Numbered from the stretch's first letter, positions 37,948 to 47,195 are shown. The stretch: 64,000 nt of DNA from Planctomycetota bacterium (GCA_029259945.1 JAJDEF010000017.1:62001-126000); one strand, 5' to 3'. Notes: generated from the letters alone by a model not told the origin. Program-made: numbers and translations.

Positions 37948-38598
37948 TTATTCCTCTGCCATCGTGAGCACTTCCAGCGTTTGCTGCAGTTCGCGCCGCG
38001 TGCCTTCGCTGTACTCAATATCAAACCAAACGATTTTCCCTTCTGCATCGAGCACGTAGATTCGCGGCAAAGCGTGGGTACCGACTAGGGCGAGGGCTTC
38101 GCCACGAGAGTCGATCAATTGTGGGAACGTCACTTTCGAACGAGAAATCCATCTTTGGGCCACGCGAGAAGACTGCTTGACTGCAATCCCCACCACGGCA
38201 ACTTGATCAGAAGGAAATTTCTTAACCACGTCGCGTTCTAAATCAATCAATGCCGTTCGAGCCATCCAACGGTCAGGATGCCAGAAGAGAATCACCGTGG
38301 CGTTCTTGCCGCGAAGCGTTGCTAAGTCAGTGGCCCTACCTCTCAGCAGGGAAAGTTCGACCGCAGGGAAAGTTTCTCCTACCATGACGGCACAAAGTGC
38401 GGCATGGGCCGTCGAAAGCCAGACCGGAGGAATCGCAGGTTCCTCGACGGCTTCGACAACAACCTCTGGTTCGTCTTGTTCTGATTCGGCTTGCTGCTCG
38501 GGGACTGGATCCTCTGCAAAGCCAGTTATAGCGCCACCTAGCATGCCAGCCCACAAAATGAGCAGGGCCATTCGCAACGGAGAGATTGCTTTCATCAT
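37948..38598 (-). CDS. exported thioredoxin-fold protein without CxxC
   Basis: A 216-residue protein with an N-terminal signal sequence (MALLILWAGMLGGAITGFA), a Glu/Pro-rich linker and a C-terminal peroxiredoxin/thioredoxin-fold domain (GKNATVILFWHPDRW, VAVVGIAVKQSS, FPQLIDSRGEAL, RIYVLDAEGKIVWF). The usual Cys positions in the FWA/TWCxxC area are occupied by FWHPDRW, so no redox-active CxxC is present. It may act as a chaperone-like or reductant-independent Trx fold. It overlaps no neighbour; mutS converges. Confidence 0.7.
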   Translation of the reverse strand: MMKAISPLRMALLILWAGMLGGAITGFAEDPVPEQQAESEQDEPEVVVEAVEEPAIPPVWLSTAHAALCAVMVGETFPAVELSLLRGRATDLATLRGKNATVILFWHPDRWMARTALIDLERDVVKKFPSDQVAVVGIAVKQSSRVAQRWISRSKVTFPQLIDSRGEALALVGTHALPRIYVLDAEGKIVWFDIEYSEGTRRELQQTLEVLTMAEE

Positions 38599-38784
38599 CG
38601 CGTCGTCTAACCCAAAATCAGGAGAAGGAGAAGGGTGGGTCATAATGCCAAAAGCACCACCCGATTCTCGCAGGCAGAGCCCCAGCGTCAACTAGTGAAC
38701 AAGAGCGACGGAGGGCCCCTACGAGCCAAAGAGGGCCCTTCCTGGTAGGATTTGCCCAATAGGCGATTCATGGGGGCAGGCAGA

Positions 38785-40569
38785 TTAGTCGTCGATTTTG
38801 ATATTCAGGTCTTTGAGTTGCTTGCGATCGACTTCGCCCGGCGCTTCGGTCATCAGATCGGTCGCCTTTTGTGTTTTGGGGAATGCGATGCAGTCGCGAA
38901 TATTGTCGAGTTTGGCGAAAAGCATCACCCAGCGATCGATGCCCAAAGCAATCCCGCCGTGGGGTGGTGCCCCATATTGCAACGCATCGAGCAAGAAACC
39001 AAAACGCTCTTGCGCAGTAATTTCGTCGATGCCCAACAACCCAAACACTTTTTGCTGGATGTCGGCATCGTGAATTCGGATGGTGCCCCCGCCTGCTTCG
39101 CTGCCATTGATCACTAAGTCGTAGGCCTGCGCCCTGCACTGACCAGGATCCGAATCGAGCAGCCCGACATGCTCTTCCAGTGGCGCAGTAAATGGGTGGT
39201 GCATCGCCTGCCAGCGTCCCTGGCCGCCAGCCGACTCCGCCTCGTCGTCGTACTCAAACATGGGGAACTCGACGATCCACGAGAAATTCATGGTGGCAGG
39301 ATCGTAAAGCTCCATCTCTTTGCCGATTTTGCACCGCAATGCGTAAAGTGCTTTGCAGGTGACTTCGTACTTGTCGGCGACAAACAGCAGCAAGTCGCCG
39401 GGCTCGGCACCCATCCGCTCGCCAAACTTCGCCAGCAGTTCGGGAGTAAAGTTTTTAGCAATCGTTGAATTCAGGGTTCCATCTTCTTCGACACGGAACC
39501 AAGCCAAACCCTTCGCGCCATAATCGGCAACGAATTTTGTTAGCGCGTCGATACCACGACGCGAGTAGTGCTCGGTGCCTTTCTTCGCATTGATGCCGCG
39601 TACCCGACCCCCTGAGCCGGCCACGGCACTGAAGACACGAAACTCGGCCTCAGACGCCAAGTCGGTGCAATCCGTTAACTCGAGCCCGAAACGCAAATCA
39701 GGCGCATCGTGCCCAAATCGCTCCATCGCTTCGTCGTAGGTCATCCGCGGCAACGGCGTGGGAACCTCGATTCCCAACTCTTCTTTAGCGAGCTTCACGA
39801 CCAAACCATCAATGATGCCGAGGATATCGTCCGTGTCGACAAAGGTCATTTCCAGATCGAGCTGGGTGAATTCCGGTTGGCGATCGGCGCGAAGATCTTC
39901 GTCGCGAAAGCAGCGAGCCACCTGGATATACCGGTCGTAGCCAGCAATCATCAAAATTTGTTTATACAGCTGTGGAGACTGCGGCAGGGCGTAGAACCCA
40001 CCGCGATGCACCCGACTAGGCACCAAATAGTCACGCGCACCTTCGGGGGTGCTGCGTCCGAGTACGGGTGTTTCGATATCGATAAAATCGTGTCCAGCAA
40101 AGTAGTCACGCATGCCCTTGATGATCGAAGCCCGTTGCATCATCACCTGCTGCATCTCGGGACGACGCAGGTCGAGATAGCGATGCTTCAAACGCAGGTC
40201 TTCGCCAGGCGCTTCGTCCGCACTCGGCGAGACAGGCGGTGTCAAACTCTTGTTGAGCAGCTTGAATTCGGTAGCGCGAAGTTCGATGGCACCGGTCGCC
40301 ATTTTACGGTTCGCCATCCCCTCGGGTCGAGCAGCGACAAGGCCGGTGACTTGCAGCACGTATTCGGGGCGCAACGACTTGCTTGCCTCGATCGCTTCGT
40401 CGGGAGTGTCGGGCGGATTAAAGACGATTTGTGTCAGGCCATAACGGTCGCGAAGGTCGACAAACAACCCGCCCCCATGATCGCGATAGGTATCGAGCCA
40501 GCCACAAAGGGTGACCGTCTGTCCGATATGATTTTCGCCTAATTCACCACACGTATGAGTTCGAAGCAC
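38785..40569 (-). CDS. aspS: aspartyl-tRNA synthetase
   Basis: A 594-residue bacterial-type AspRS. The N-terminal OB domain (QTVTLCGWLDTYRDHGG) binds the anticodon; class II motif 2 region is PQLYKQILMIAGYDRYIQVA with RCFRDEDLRADRQPEFTQ, and motif 3 is GIALGIDRWVMLF. The insertion (GAD-type) domain expected in bacterial AspRS is covered by the length. It stands alone on the minus strand with a GC-rich hairpin-like sequence after its stop. Confidence 0.97.
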   Translation of the reverse strand: MLRTHTCGELGENHIGQTVTLCGWLDTYRDHGGGLFVDLRDRYGLTQIVFNPPDTPDEAIEASKSLRPEYVLQVTGLVAARPEGMANRKMATGAIELRATEFKLLNKSLTPPVSPSADEAPGEDLRLKHRYLDLRRPEMQQVMMQRASIIKGMRDYFAGHDFIDIETPVLGRSTPEGARDYLVPSRVHRGGFYALPQSPQLYKQILMIAGYDRYIQVARCFRDEDLRADRQPEFTQLDLEMTFVDTDDILGIIDGLVVKLAKEELGIEVPTPLPRMTYDEAMERFGHDAPDLRFGLELTDCTDLASEAEFRVFSAVAGSGGRVRGINAKKGTEHYSRRGIDALTKFVADYGAKGLAWFRVEEDGTLNSTIAKNFTPELLAKFGERMGAEPGDLLLFVADKYEVTCKALYALRCKIGKEMELYDPATMNFSWIVEFPMFEYDDEAESAGGQGRWQAMHHPFTAPLEEHVGLLDSDPGQCRAQAYDLVINGSEAGGGTIRIHDADIQQKVFGLLGIDEITAQERFGFLLDALQYGAPPHGGIALGIDRWVMLFAKLDNIRDCIAFPKTQKATDLMTEAPGEVDRKQLKDLNIKIDD

Positions 40570-40655
40570 GCTGGCCCTCGTTTGAATTTCTGGTAGCTCT
40601 GGTTATTTTAGCCCTTAGGCAAACTAGCGATTGTAATTCCCCTAGGCTTAGCCGC

Positions 40656-41663
40656 CTAGGCTTGCTCGGCCAGCCAACGGCTAAGCCGCTGCATACCTTC
40701 GGACGCGGAAATACGGGGTTCGTAGCCAAAGTCGCGTCTGGCAGCCGAGATGTCGAACCAATGGGATGTGGCAAGCTGTGCCGCCAAAAAGCGGGTCATG
40801 GCGGGTTCGCTGCGGATTCCGAGCAAACCGTAGGTGGCTTCAAGCAAGGCCCCCACGCGCCAGGCTGCTTGCCGAGAAATCGATTTTTTCACCGGTGCCA
40901 AGCCCGCTAGGGCCAAGATTTCGTCGATCCACTGCCAACAATCGACCGGCTCGCCCTGGCTGAGAAAGTAGGCGTTTCCAGCAACCGGCGAGTTCTCTTG
41001 GGACAGGGCTTCACCCGCCTGCAGATGGGCCTCCGCCGCGTTTTCGACGTAGATCATATCGACCAAGTTGGCTCCCGTGCCGACCCGTCGTAATCTTCCT
41101 GCCTTGGCCTTGGCGATCAAGCGAGGGATGAGATGCTGGTCGCGAGGGCCCCAAATCAAATGAGGCCGAAGCGCGCACGTGCGAAGTTGCTCGCCGTTAG
41201 CTTGCAGGACGCGCTGTTCTGCAATGGCTTTGGTCGAGGAGTAATGACTACGGTGTCGTATCAGCCAATCGAGGGCAACCGGCACCGACTCGTCCACACC
41301 ATTTTGGTCTTCACCCGCAAAAGTAACACTCGGGCTGCTTGTATAAATCAAACGCGAAATACCATGCGTAAGGCAACCGTGCAGGACGTTTTTGGTTCCA
41401 TGCACGTTGGCTTGGACGTAAGGCAAGCGTTGCACCGAAACACCAGGCCGTGCAGCGACATGGAAAACCAAATCGACCCCATCGCATGCCGCGACGACGG
41501 CACCTTGATCGGCGAGGTCGCCTCGAACAACTTCAACCCCAAGTGTTTCCAGCTCGGGGTAGGCTCGACGTCCGAAACTTCGGACTCGATCGCCACGAGC
41601 GAGAAGCTGCTCGACCATATAACGGCCCAGAAATCCGCCGCCGCCAGTGACTAGGGTGTGCAT
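40656..41663 (-). CDS. oleD: OleD-like NAD(P)-dependent reductase
   Basis: A 335-residue short-chain dehydrogenase/3-beta-HSD family protein. N-terminal TGGGGFLGRYMVEQLLARG is the Rossmann nucleotide motif; YSSTKAIAEQ provides the YxxxK catalytic pair. In head-to-head olefin synthesis OleD reduces the 2-alkyl-3-ketoacid made by OleA to the beta-hydroxy acid. It follows the OleC-like ligase by 8 nt, which supports the Ole assignment. Alternative: a sterol-type dehydrogenase. Confidence 0.75.
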   Translation of the reverse strand: MHTLVTGGGGFLGRYMVEQLLARGDRVRSFGRRAYPELETLGVEVVRGDLADQGAVVAACDGVDLVFHVAARPGVSVQRLPYVQANVHGTKNVLHGCLTHGISRLIYTSSPSVTFAGEDQNGVDESVPVALDWLIRHRSHYSSTKAIAEQRVLQANGEQLRTCALRPHLIWGPRDQHLIPRLIAKAKAGRLRRVGTGANLVDMIYVENAAEAHLQAGEALSQENSPVAGNAYFLSQGEPVDCWQWIDEILALAGLAPVKKSISRQAAWRVGALLEATYGLLGIRSEPAMTRFLAAQLATSHWFDISAARRDFGYEPRISASEGMQRLSRWLAEQA

Positions 41664-41671
41664 GAGTGGGG

Positions 41672-43468
41672 CTAGGGGCTGGGGGCTAGGGGTTGTTGAG
41701 TGGCCCAGGTGGTGAGTTCTTCGCGATTGATTTTGGCGTTGTGCCGTACGTCGACCGGCAACGAGGGGTGGAAAAGAACGTGTCGTATCTCTTGAGTGCG
41801 CTCGTGCTTCGCCGCGAGTTGCAGCACTTCGTCGCTGAGGGTCTGGGAGCTTGCTTGGCTCTTTTGGATCGGTTCGACGATGATGACGGGAGTTTGCTGG
41901 CCACGTTTGCCGATTCCAACAAGCGCCGAGCGCGCAACGGCAGAATGCGTATTAAAAATCGATTCGCAAGGAATCGTATACATAATGCCGCTTGCTGTCT
42001 TCACGCGATGGGCCTTTCGGCCGCAGTACCAAAAGCGGCCATGGTCGTCAAAATAGCCAACATCGCCCATACGATGCCAGTGAGTGTTTTCATCGACTAT
42101 TTTGGCAATCGGGTTGTGATCGGTAGAGCTAAGACGCATGTACTCAGGCGAGACTTGAGGCCCACGGACGATCAGCTCGCCAATTTCGCCGACCGGCATC
42201 GGATTGCAGTCGTCGATCATGGCAATCGGGTCATCAGTGATCGAAATCACTCGCCAATCGATCGTAGCGAATTTTTTACCAACACAGACACCGGCTCCAC
42301 GATCGGTAAGCGTCGCTGTTTCGTCAAACACTTCTCGCGCAGCGATACTTGCCACAGGCAAGCTCTCGGTAGCCCCGTAGGGGGTATGCATCTGGGCACC
42401 CGCACTGACACAAGCCAAGGTGCGCCGAAGCACCTCGGCCGGCACAGGCGCCCCGCAAGAAAATACCTTGCGAAGTGTCGGAATCATTTCACCCGTGCTC
42501 TGACAGAATGCGCTGAGCTTTCGCCAAACAGCCGGCGAGGCGAAAGCTTGCGTGACTTGCCAATCGTGGGCAGCGGCAAGAAGCTTGGTGGGGTTTGCCG
42601 TGGCGGGACGCGAAAAATCGATGTCCGGAAAAACCGTGGTCACGCCCATGGCCGAATTGAATAGCCCAAACAACGGAAAACAGGAGAGGTCGGCCCCCCC
42701 CGGCTGAATATCATAGTGCTCGCTAATTTCTGCCACTTGGGTGTCGAACATCTGGTGCGAATAAAGAACTCCCTTGGGCGGGCCCGTGCTGCCACTGGTA
42801 AAGATGATGGCGGCAGGGTCGGCGGGCCGAGTCACAGGGAGAGTCTGCCGCGAATGTTGCCCTAGCTGCAAAAGTTGCTTCAGCGTTTTGCCACCCCAAA
42901 ACCAACGTCGACCGACGGTCACATTTGTTGTGGAGTTCGGAAACCGAGTTCGCAGAAGTGTGCGGACAGCCTGCGCAGGACTGATGGCAACGAAGCCCTC
43001 AGGATCGGTGGAAGCCAGGCAATCGACCAAATGCCGACGACCCATGCCGGGATCAATCAAGACGGTGGTCGCGCCGCAGCGCAACAGGGCAAACACCAGC
43101 TTGACGAATTCGATCCCTGGTCGCACCAATAAAACGAGGCGCGTCCCCGGCGTGATTCCCAATTCGACGAGCCCTCGGGCAAGTGCCGTGGCGTCTTGCT
43201 CAAGCTCGGCAAAGGTACAGGTGGCATAAGAATTTTTCCCCGCCACGTCCCCGCGACCAGGACAGACGACGGCAACCGCCTCCGGCATTTGCTGGGCAAA
43301 GCGAGTGAGACGATCAGCTACATTGAGCCGATCAGCAGAGCGACAGTCCTGAGATGTGAGACGAGCGGTCGACATGTGCCCATTGTGTCGACCCGGTTTG
43401 AAAGGGGGAAGGGGGAGGGTAGAAATGGAAGCTGCCTCGGACTGGGAGGACTTGGTCGTTAGCTGCAA
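41672..43468 (-). CDS. oleC: OleC-like AMP-dependent beta-lactone synthetase
   Basis: An ANL-superfamily adenylate-forming enzyme of 598 residues. The AMP-binding signature is IIFTSGSTGPPKGVLYSHQM, the motif TPYGATESLPV is the OleC-type A5-like region, and MGDVGYFDDHGRFWYCGRK is the hinge-domain motif. OleC converts beta-hydroxy acids to beta-lactones with ATP. The frame to 43468 overlaps the mch stop by 10 nt; a second start MSTARL at 43375 leaves a gap of 83 nt. The C-terminal coding end is formed by a CCCCTAG-type repeat. OleA is not in the window. Confidence 0.78.
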   Translation of the reverse strand: MQLTTKSSQSEAASISTLPLPPFKPGRHNGHMSTARLTSQDCRSADRLNVADRLTRFAQQMPEAVAVVCPGRGDVAGKNSYATCTFAELEQDATALARGLVELGITPGTRLVLLVRPGIEFVKLVFALLRCGATTVLIDPGMGRRHLVDCLASTDPEGFVAISPAQAVRTLLRTRFPNSTTNVTVGRRWFWGGKTLKQLLQLGQHSRQTLPVTRPADPAAIIFTSGSTGPPKGVLYSHQMFDTQVAEISEHYDIQPGGADLSCFPLFGLFNSAMGVTTVFPDIDFSRPATANPTKLLAAAHDWQVTQAFASPAVWRKLSAFCQSTGEMIPTLRKVFSCGAPVPAEVLRRTLACVSAGAQMHTPYGATESLPVASIAAREVFDETATLTDRGAGVCVGKKFATIDWRVISITDDPIAMIDDCNPMPVGEIGELIVRGPQVSPEYMRLSSTDHNPIAKIVDENTHWHRMGDVGYFDDHGRFWYCGRKAHRVKTASGIMYTIPCESIFNTHSAVARSALVGIGKRGQQTPVIIVEPIQKSQASSQTLSDEVLQLAAKHERTQEIRHVLFHPSLPVDVRHNAKINREELTTWATQQPLAPSP

Positions 43469-44400
43469 AACGAACGGGTGAGGACCTCCTGGTTCAATTC
43501 GCCAAACGTAAACGAGTTGCCTGTGTCGAGATTCTCGAACGTGATTTTTGCAGGGCTGAATAGCAGCGGATCGACTTGATAGAAGTCGTTGCCGTAGGTG
43601 GCAAGCACCTCGGCAAAGGGGCGGCCATAATCGCGAGAGGCCGAGCTGGGAGTTTGCAGACCAACTTTTTGCAGCGTTTCGTCGTCGCCGTGAACTTCGA
43701 GAGTTACCTCGCCGCCGTAGAGAATGGCGTCGTTGGCGCGCCCAATCGCTACAAGATCGTTGTCCGCCACCGAAGGCAGTGGGGCAGAGCCTTGGCCTCG
43801 CACGATTTTCGAAAGATCAAAACCGAGTTCATGCAACTTGTGGAGTGCGGTTTCGACGCTACGAGCAACCACTTGCAACGTACCGGCGATACTGCTGGTG
43901 GGGGCAACAAGCAACGTAAGGTCGCTAGGCCTGATGTGGCACTTCGCAGCGAGTTGGCAGCAGACATCATCGCTGGGCAGCTTGCCCGACTCAAGCACAC
44001 CCACACACACCGCAGCCGACTCGCGATAACCAATGTCGGCAAACAAGGGTTCGCAACCCGCAGCCGCACGCATGGGGCCAGAGCCCATCGCGAAGAATCC
44101 CTCCTCTTTAATTTCCCAACCGGCGTATTGCGATGCCATGCAGGCAGCCACAGGTTGATCGGTTGCAACCGAAACCAGCCGACATAAGCCGGGCACGGTT
44201 TCCGTAGAATCAAGCTCTACCGTTGCAAGGTCGGCGAGACAAACTTTGGCGAGCAGAATTCCCGCTGCCTGGCTGCCCAGCACCTCGATGCCAAAATCGA
44301 GGAGCGTGGTACCGCAGGACAATCCGTGAGAGGCGATGTTGAGTCCCGCAGCAGACGCTAGGATTTCGTCACAGAGCGTTGCTGCTCGTTGATTAAGCAT
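43459..44400 (-). CDS. mch: methenyl-H4MPT cyclohydrolase
   Basis: A 313-residue Mch, which interconverts methenyl- and formyl-H4MPT in the H4MPT-dependent C1 pathway. The family motifs are clear: PVAACMASQYAGWEI, FFAMGSGPMRAAAG, DNDLVAIGRANDAILYGG and VTLEVHG. In bacteria this gene is a marker of H4MPT C1 metabolism known in methylotrophs and planctomycetes. It is first in an operon with oleC and oleD, which is unexpected. Fae, mtdB, fhc and other partners are not in this window. Confidence 0.93.
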   Translation of the reverse strand: MLNQRAATLCDEILASAAGLNIASHGLSCGTTLLDFGIEVLGSQAAGILLAKVCLADLATVELDSTETVPGLCRLVSVATDQPVAACMASQYAGWEIKEEGFFAMGSGPMRAAAGCEPLFADIGYRESAAVCVGVLESGKLPSDDVCCQLAAKCHIRPSDLTLLVAPTSSIAGTLQVVARSVETALHKLHELGFDLSKIVRGQGSAPLPSVADNDLVAIGRANDAILYGGEVTLEVHGDDETLQKVGLQTPSSASRDYGRPFAEVLATYGNDFYQVDPLLFSPAKITFENLDTGNSFTFGELNQEVLTRSFCS

Positions 44401-44496
44401 GCTGAATGGGAAAGACAGAGGACGAAATGGGAAAGGCTAAAATTCTAGACTCTAAACTATGGTCAGTATAATCGACGTTCCAAAGCAAAAACGTCG

Positions 44497-46662
44497 TTAA
44501 TTCTTCTCGGCTTCCGCTTGGCGAGCTTGCTGGATTCTTACGGCGATTCCAGAAATCGCAGGGTCGTCAGGGCGGAGTTGTTGCATTCGCTGCAGGGCCT
44601 TAGCCGCTTGGTGCCAACGATGCTGTTTTTCGCAGATCAACGCCAAGGCGAGCCAACTGTCGAACGATTCTGGGGCCAGTTGGCAGGCTTGCTGAAATGC
44701 TTCGCGCGACTCATCTCCTCGGTCGACGAGATAGAGCAACATTCCTAAACGATAGAGCGTGGGAACACGGTTGGGTACAAATCCAAGATCGCGCCGGAGT
44801 AGCTCGACTTCTTGCTCGCGAAGCTCGCGAATCCTTTTGGAATCGCCCCCCAACTCGTCTAATAGCGTGGCAAGCATATCGCGGACGCCCGACAAATAGG
44901 GTTCAAGGCGGATGGCATTTTCAAGCGAATTTTGCGCTGCCGAGGTATCGCCCTGCATACGAGCCAACGCGGCAAGGTTTAAGTGCGCACTGGCTCGGTC
45001 GAGAACGGTTGTCTGCGAAAGCCGGTATTCTCGCAATGCCCGATCATAAGCATCACGGTATTCGGCCTCGACTCCACCAGGGCCCAAAGCCACCAATCGC
45101 CGGGCTGCGGTGATGCGAACTAAGCGAACTGGATCATTGAGGCAATCGGAAATCTCTTTTGCCGACGAGCGCAACGACTGCTCAGAAATTGCACGAAGGG
45201 CTGCTGTCCGGACCAAGGGACTGGTGTCGTCGAAATGTTGCCGACATAGGCGATCAGACTTCGAAGTGCCGTAGTTGGCGAGAAGCTGGACTGCCGTTGC
45301 ACGGAGTATGTCAGAAGTGCCCTTCCGATCCAACAGATTGCTGACATGCGTAAGCCCCTGTGGAGATCCTGTGCGAGCTGCTGCAATCGTTGAAGCGTGA
45401 TGCGGGTCGTCGGCGCGACGATCACCGTACCACTGCCGAACATGTTCGGCTGCCCAGCCGGGTGACTCTTCTGGTTGAGTATGGCAATGATTGCAAGCGT
45501 TGGGCGTGCCTAGTTCAACCGTTAAGTCGGGACGGGGGACGCGAAGACTATGATCGCGGCGCGGGTCGATTTCCATATAGGTTTTTGCAGGCATGTGGCA
45601 CGACACACATTGCGAGGCAGCCACGTCGGTGTGGTGATGGTGCGTGGGAGAGTCGTATTTGCCCGACTGGTGACACTGCAGGCAGAGCGAATTGCCCTCA
45701 AATTTCAACTTCAGCGAATGCGGGTCGTGGCAATCGGTGCAACGAACGCCCTCGGCATACATTTTGCTCTGCAAAAATGAGCCGTAAACATAGACTTCGT
45801 CCAAGATTTGCCCATCCGCGTGGTAGAGGCCCGTGCTGAGAAGTGCCGGGTCGAAGGCATCGACAAAATGTTCGCCCTGCGAATGCCCTGGATGAATGGG
45901 TGAACGGCGTGAATGGCACGGGGCACACGATTCAATCTGATGGTCCGCAGATCCACCCTTGAGTGCATTCAATCCATAGCCATGATGGCGGTCCCAAAAC
46001 AAAGAACGGCTCTCCGCCAATTCGACATGCAAACTGCCTGGCCCGTGACACGCTTCGCAACTGACATCGATTTCAAAAAAAGTGGTGCGGTAGGTGTTAC
46101 TCGCCAAGTCAAAATTTTTCTGTAGATCGGTCGAATGGCACTCCGCACACATGGTATTCCAGTTTTGCCCCAGGCCCGTCCAATGCAGAGGATCGTCCGG
46201 CGCGAGTCGTTCATCCCGCACATCGGGCGGAGCGACATAAAACCACTCGTTTTTCTTGGTGTCCCACGAAACACGAAGCACTTGCACGCGGCCATCGGCA
46301 AACTCGACCATATATTGCTGAAGAGGGCGCAGGCCAAACGTGTACTTGATTTCGTAGTCGTGCTGCTTTCCATCGGGGCCTTCGGTGTTGACAAAATACT
46401 GTTGGCCTCGGCGAAAAAACCGGGTGGTCAGCCCCAATCGAGTGAACGAAGTATCGTTGAAGTCTGCCAAAACCGATTGCTCGCTGGCAATCTCCATTGC
46501 CCGATCATGATCAGAGTCATGCCACGAATTCAGTTCGGTTTGATGGCAACGGGCACAGGTTTCACGACCGACATAGTTGGTTTGCACGTCGAGGGGATAC
46601 GACCAATGCCAGTCGACTGCAACCGCAACCAGAAATAGGACCAGCAGCGTGCCCGACATCAT
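44497..46662 (-). CDS. octaheme c-type cytochrome with HEAT and TPR repeats
   Basis: A 721-residue membrane-anchored protein. An N-terminal hydrophobic segment (MMSGTLLVLFLVAVAVDWHW) acts as signal anchor. Eight heme-binding CxxCH motifs follow: CARCH, CAECH, CEACH, CAPCH, CTDCH, CLQCH, CVSCH and CNHCH (residues about 35-400). Then come HEAT-like helical repeats (LRATAVQLLANYG, VRTAALRAISE) and TPR-like repeats to the end (AHLNLAALARMQGDTSAAQNSLENAI). It is of the NrfA/multiheme-type family. The start at 46662 or 46659 is chosen for the signal; frame to 46776 is possible. Confidence 0.88.
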   Translation of the reverse strand: MMSGTLLVLFLVAVAVDWHWSYPLDVQTNYVGRETCARCHQTELNSWHDSDHDRAMEIASEQSVLADFNDTSFTRLGLTTRFFRRGQQYFVNTEGPDGKQHDYEIKYTFGLRPLQQYMVEFADGRVQVLRVSWDTKKNEWFYVAPPDVRDERLAPDDPLHWTGLGQNWNTMCAECHSTDLQKNFDLASNTYRTTFFEIDVSCEACHGPGSLHVELAESRSLFWDRHHGYGLNALKGGSADHQIESCAPCHSRRSPIHPGHSQGEHFVDAFDPALLSTGLYHADGQILDEVYVYGSFLQSKMYAEGVRCTDCHDPHSLKLKFEGNSLCLQCHQSGKYDSPTHHHHTDVAASQCVSCHMPAKTYMEIDPRRDHSLRVPRPDLTVELGTPNACNHCHTQPEESPGWAAEHVRQWYGDRRADDPHHASTIAAARTGSPQGLTHVSNLLDRKGTSDILRATAVQLLANYGTSKSDRLCRQHFDDTSPLVRTAALRAISEQSLRSSAKEISDCLNDPVRLVRITAARRLVALGPGGVEAEYRDAYDRALREYRLSQTTVLDRASAHLNLAALARMQGDTSAAQNSLENAIRLEPYLSGVRDMLATLLDELGGDSKRIRELREQEVELLRRDLGFVPNRVPTLYRLGMLLYLVDRGDESREAFQQACQLAPESFDSWLALALICEKQHRWHQAAKALQRMQQLRPDDPAISGIAVRIQQARQAEAEKN

Positions 46663-46855
46663 CTTGTAGGCTCGAGCTGATCGCAAAAAAATGCCGTCGG
46701 GTGCTAGGGTGAGCGTAATGAATCGCAATCTACTTGACCCATTGTAGCTACTGAGCCCAGAGGGGCCACTTGCCAATTTGCAAGAAGCGGGTACCCTGTT
46801 AAAAGTGAATTCGGCCCCAGCGGCAAGCTGGCGGGCCCCAGTGGCGAATGGCTCT

Positions 46856-46929
46856 GGCGGAGTAGCTCAGTTGGTTAGAGCAGCGGAATCATAATCCGCG
46901 TGTCGGGGGTTCGAATCCCTCCTCCGCTA
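46856..46929 (+). tRNA. tRNA with CAT anticodon (probable elongator Met)
   Basis: A complete cloverleaf: acceptor GGCGGAG/CTCCGCT, D-arm GCTC/GAGC, anticodon stem GCGGA/TCCGC with loop ATCATAA (anticodon CAT), T-arm GGGGG/CCCTC with TTCGAAT loop, discriminator A. The 3' CCA is not encoded. GG..., first pair G:U at the tip, and the general sequence resemble elongator tRNA-Met rather than initiator, but tRNA-Ile2(CAT) needs to be considered. Confidence 0.93.
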
Positions 46930-46973
46930 CTCGCCCATCTCGGTGGGCAGTCTTTTTTCTGGTGAACTCCACG

Positions 46974-47162
46974 CTACTGGAAAAGCCCGGCAAGGTTCAC
47001 GCTTGCCAACAGGCCGTGGACAAACCAATCGCCAAAGCTCCCGATCAGGCCAAACTGCCAGAGCAGGCCGCCCGGGGGCAGCAAGGCGAGGGCCAAAAAC
47101 CAGCACCCCACGATTTGCCCGCAGCGAATCAATGATTCGGGGTCGTCAGCAGTCGAAGTCAT
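46974..47162 (-). CDS. small hydrophobic protein
   Basis: A 62-residue protein with two hydrophobic stretches (IVGCWFLALALLPPGGLLW and WFVHGLLASVNLAGLF), probably a short membrane protein. GGAG lies about 9 nt before the ATG at 47162. A longer frame to 47246 reads through the dispersed repeat at 47196-47264 and is not used. I do not recognise it. Confidence 0.5.
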   Translation of the reverse strand: MTSTADDPESLIRCGQIVGCWFLALALLPPGGLLWQFGLIGSFGDWFVHGLLASVNLAGLFQ

Positions 47163-47195
47163 GAGCGTACTCTCCAATCGGGACGGTTGTGGAGA

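Noticed and set aside
39709-40542. 277-residue frame opposite aspS
   Set aside because: Antisense to a well-conserved gene and without recognisable motifs.
41693-42664. 323-residue frame opposite the OleC-like gene
   Set aside because: Antisense mirror of a gene with clear ANL motifs.
43459-44400. OleA as identity of the first gene in the ole operon
   Set aside because: Position next to oleC/oleD suggested OleA at first, but the motifs (ACMASQYAGWEI, FFAMGSGPMRAAAG) are those of Mch and there is no thiolase-type Cys-His-Asn site.
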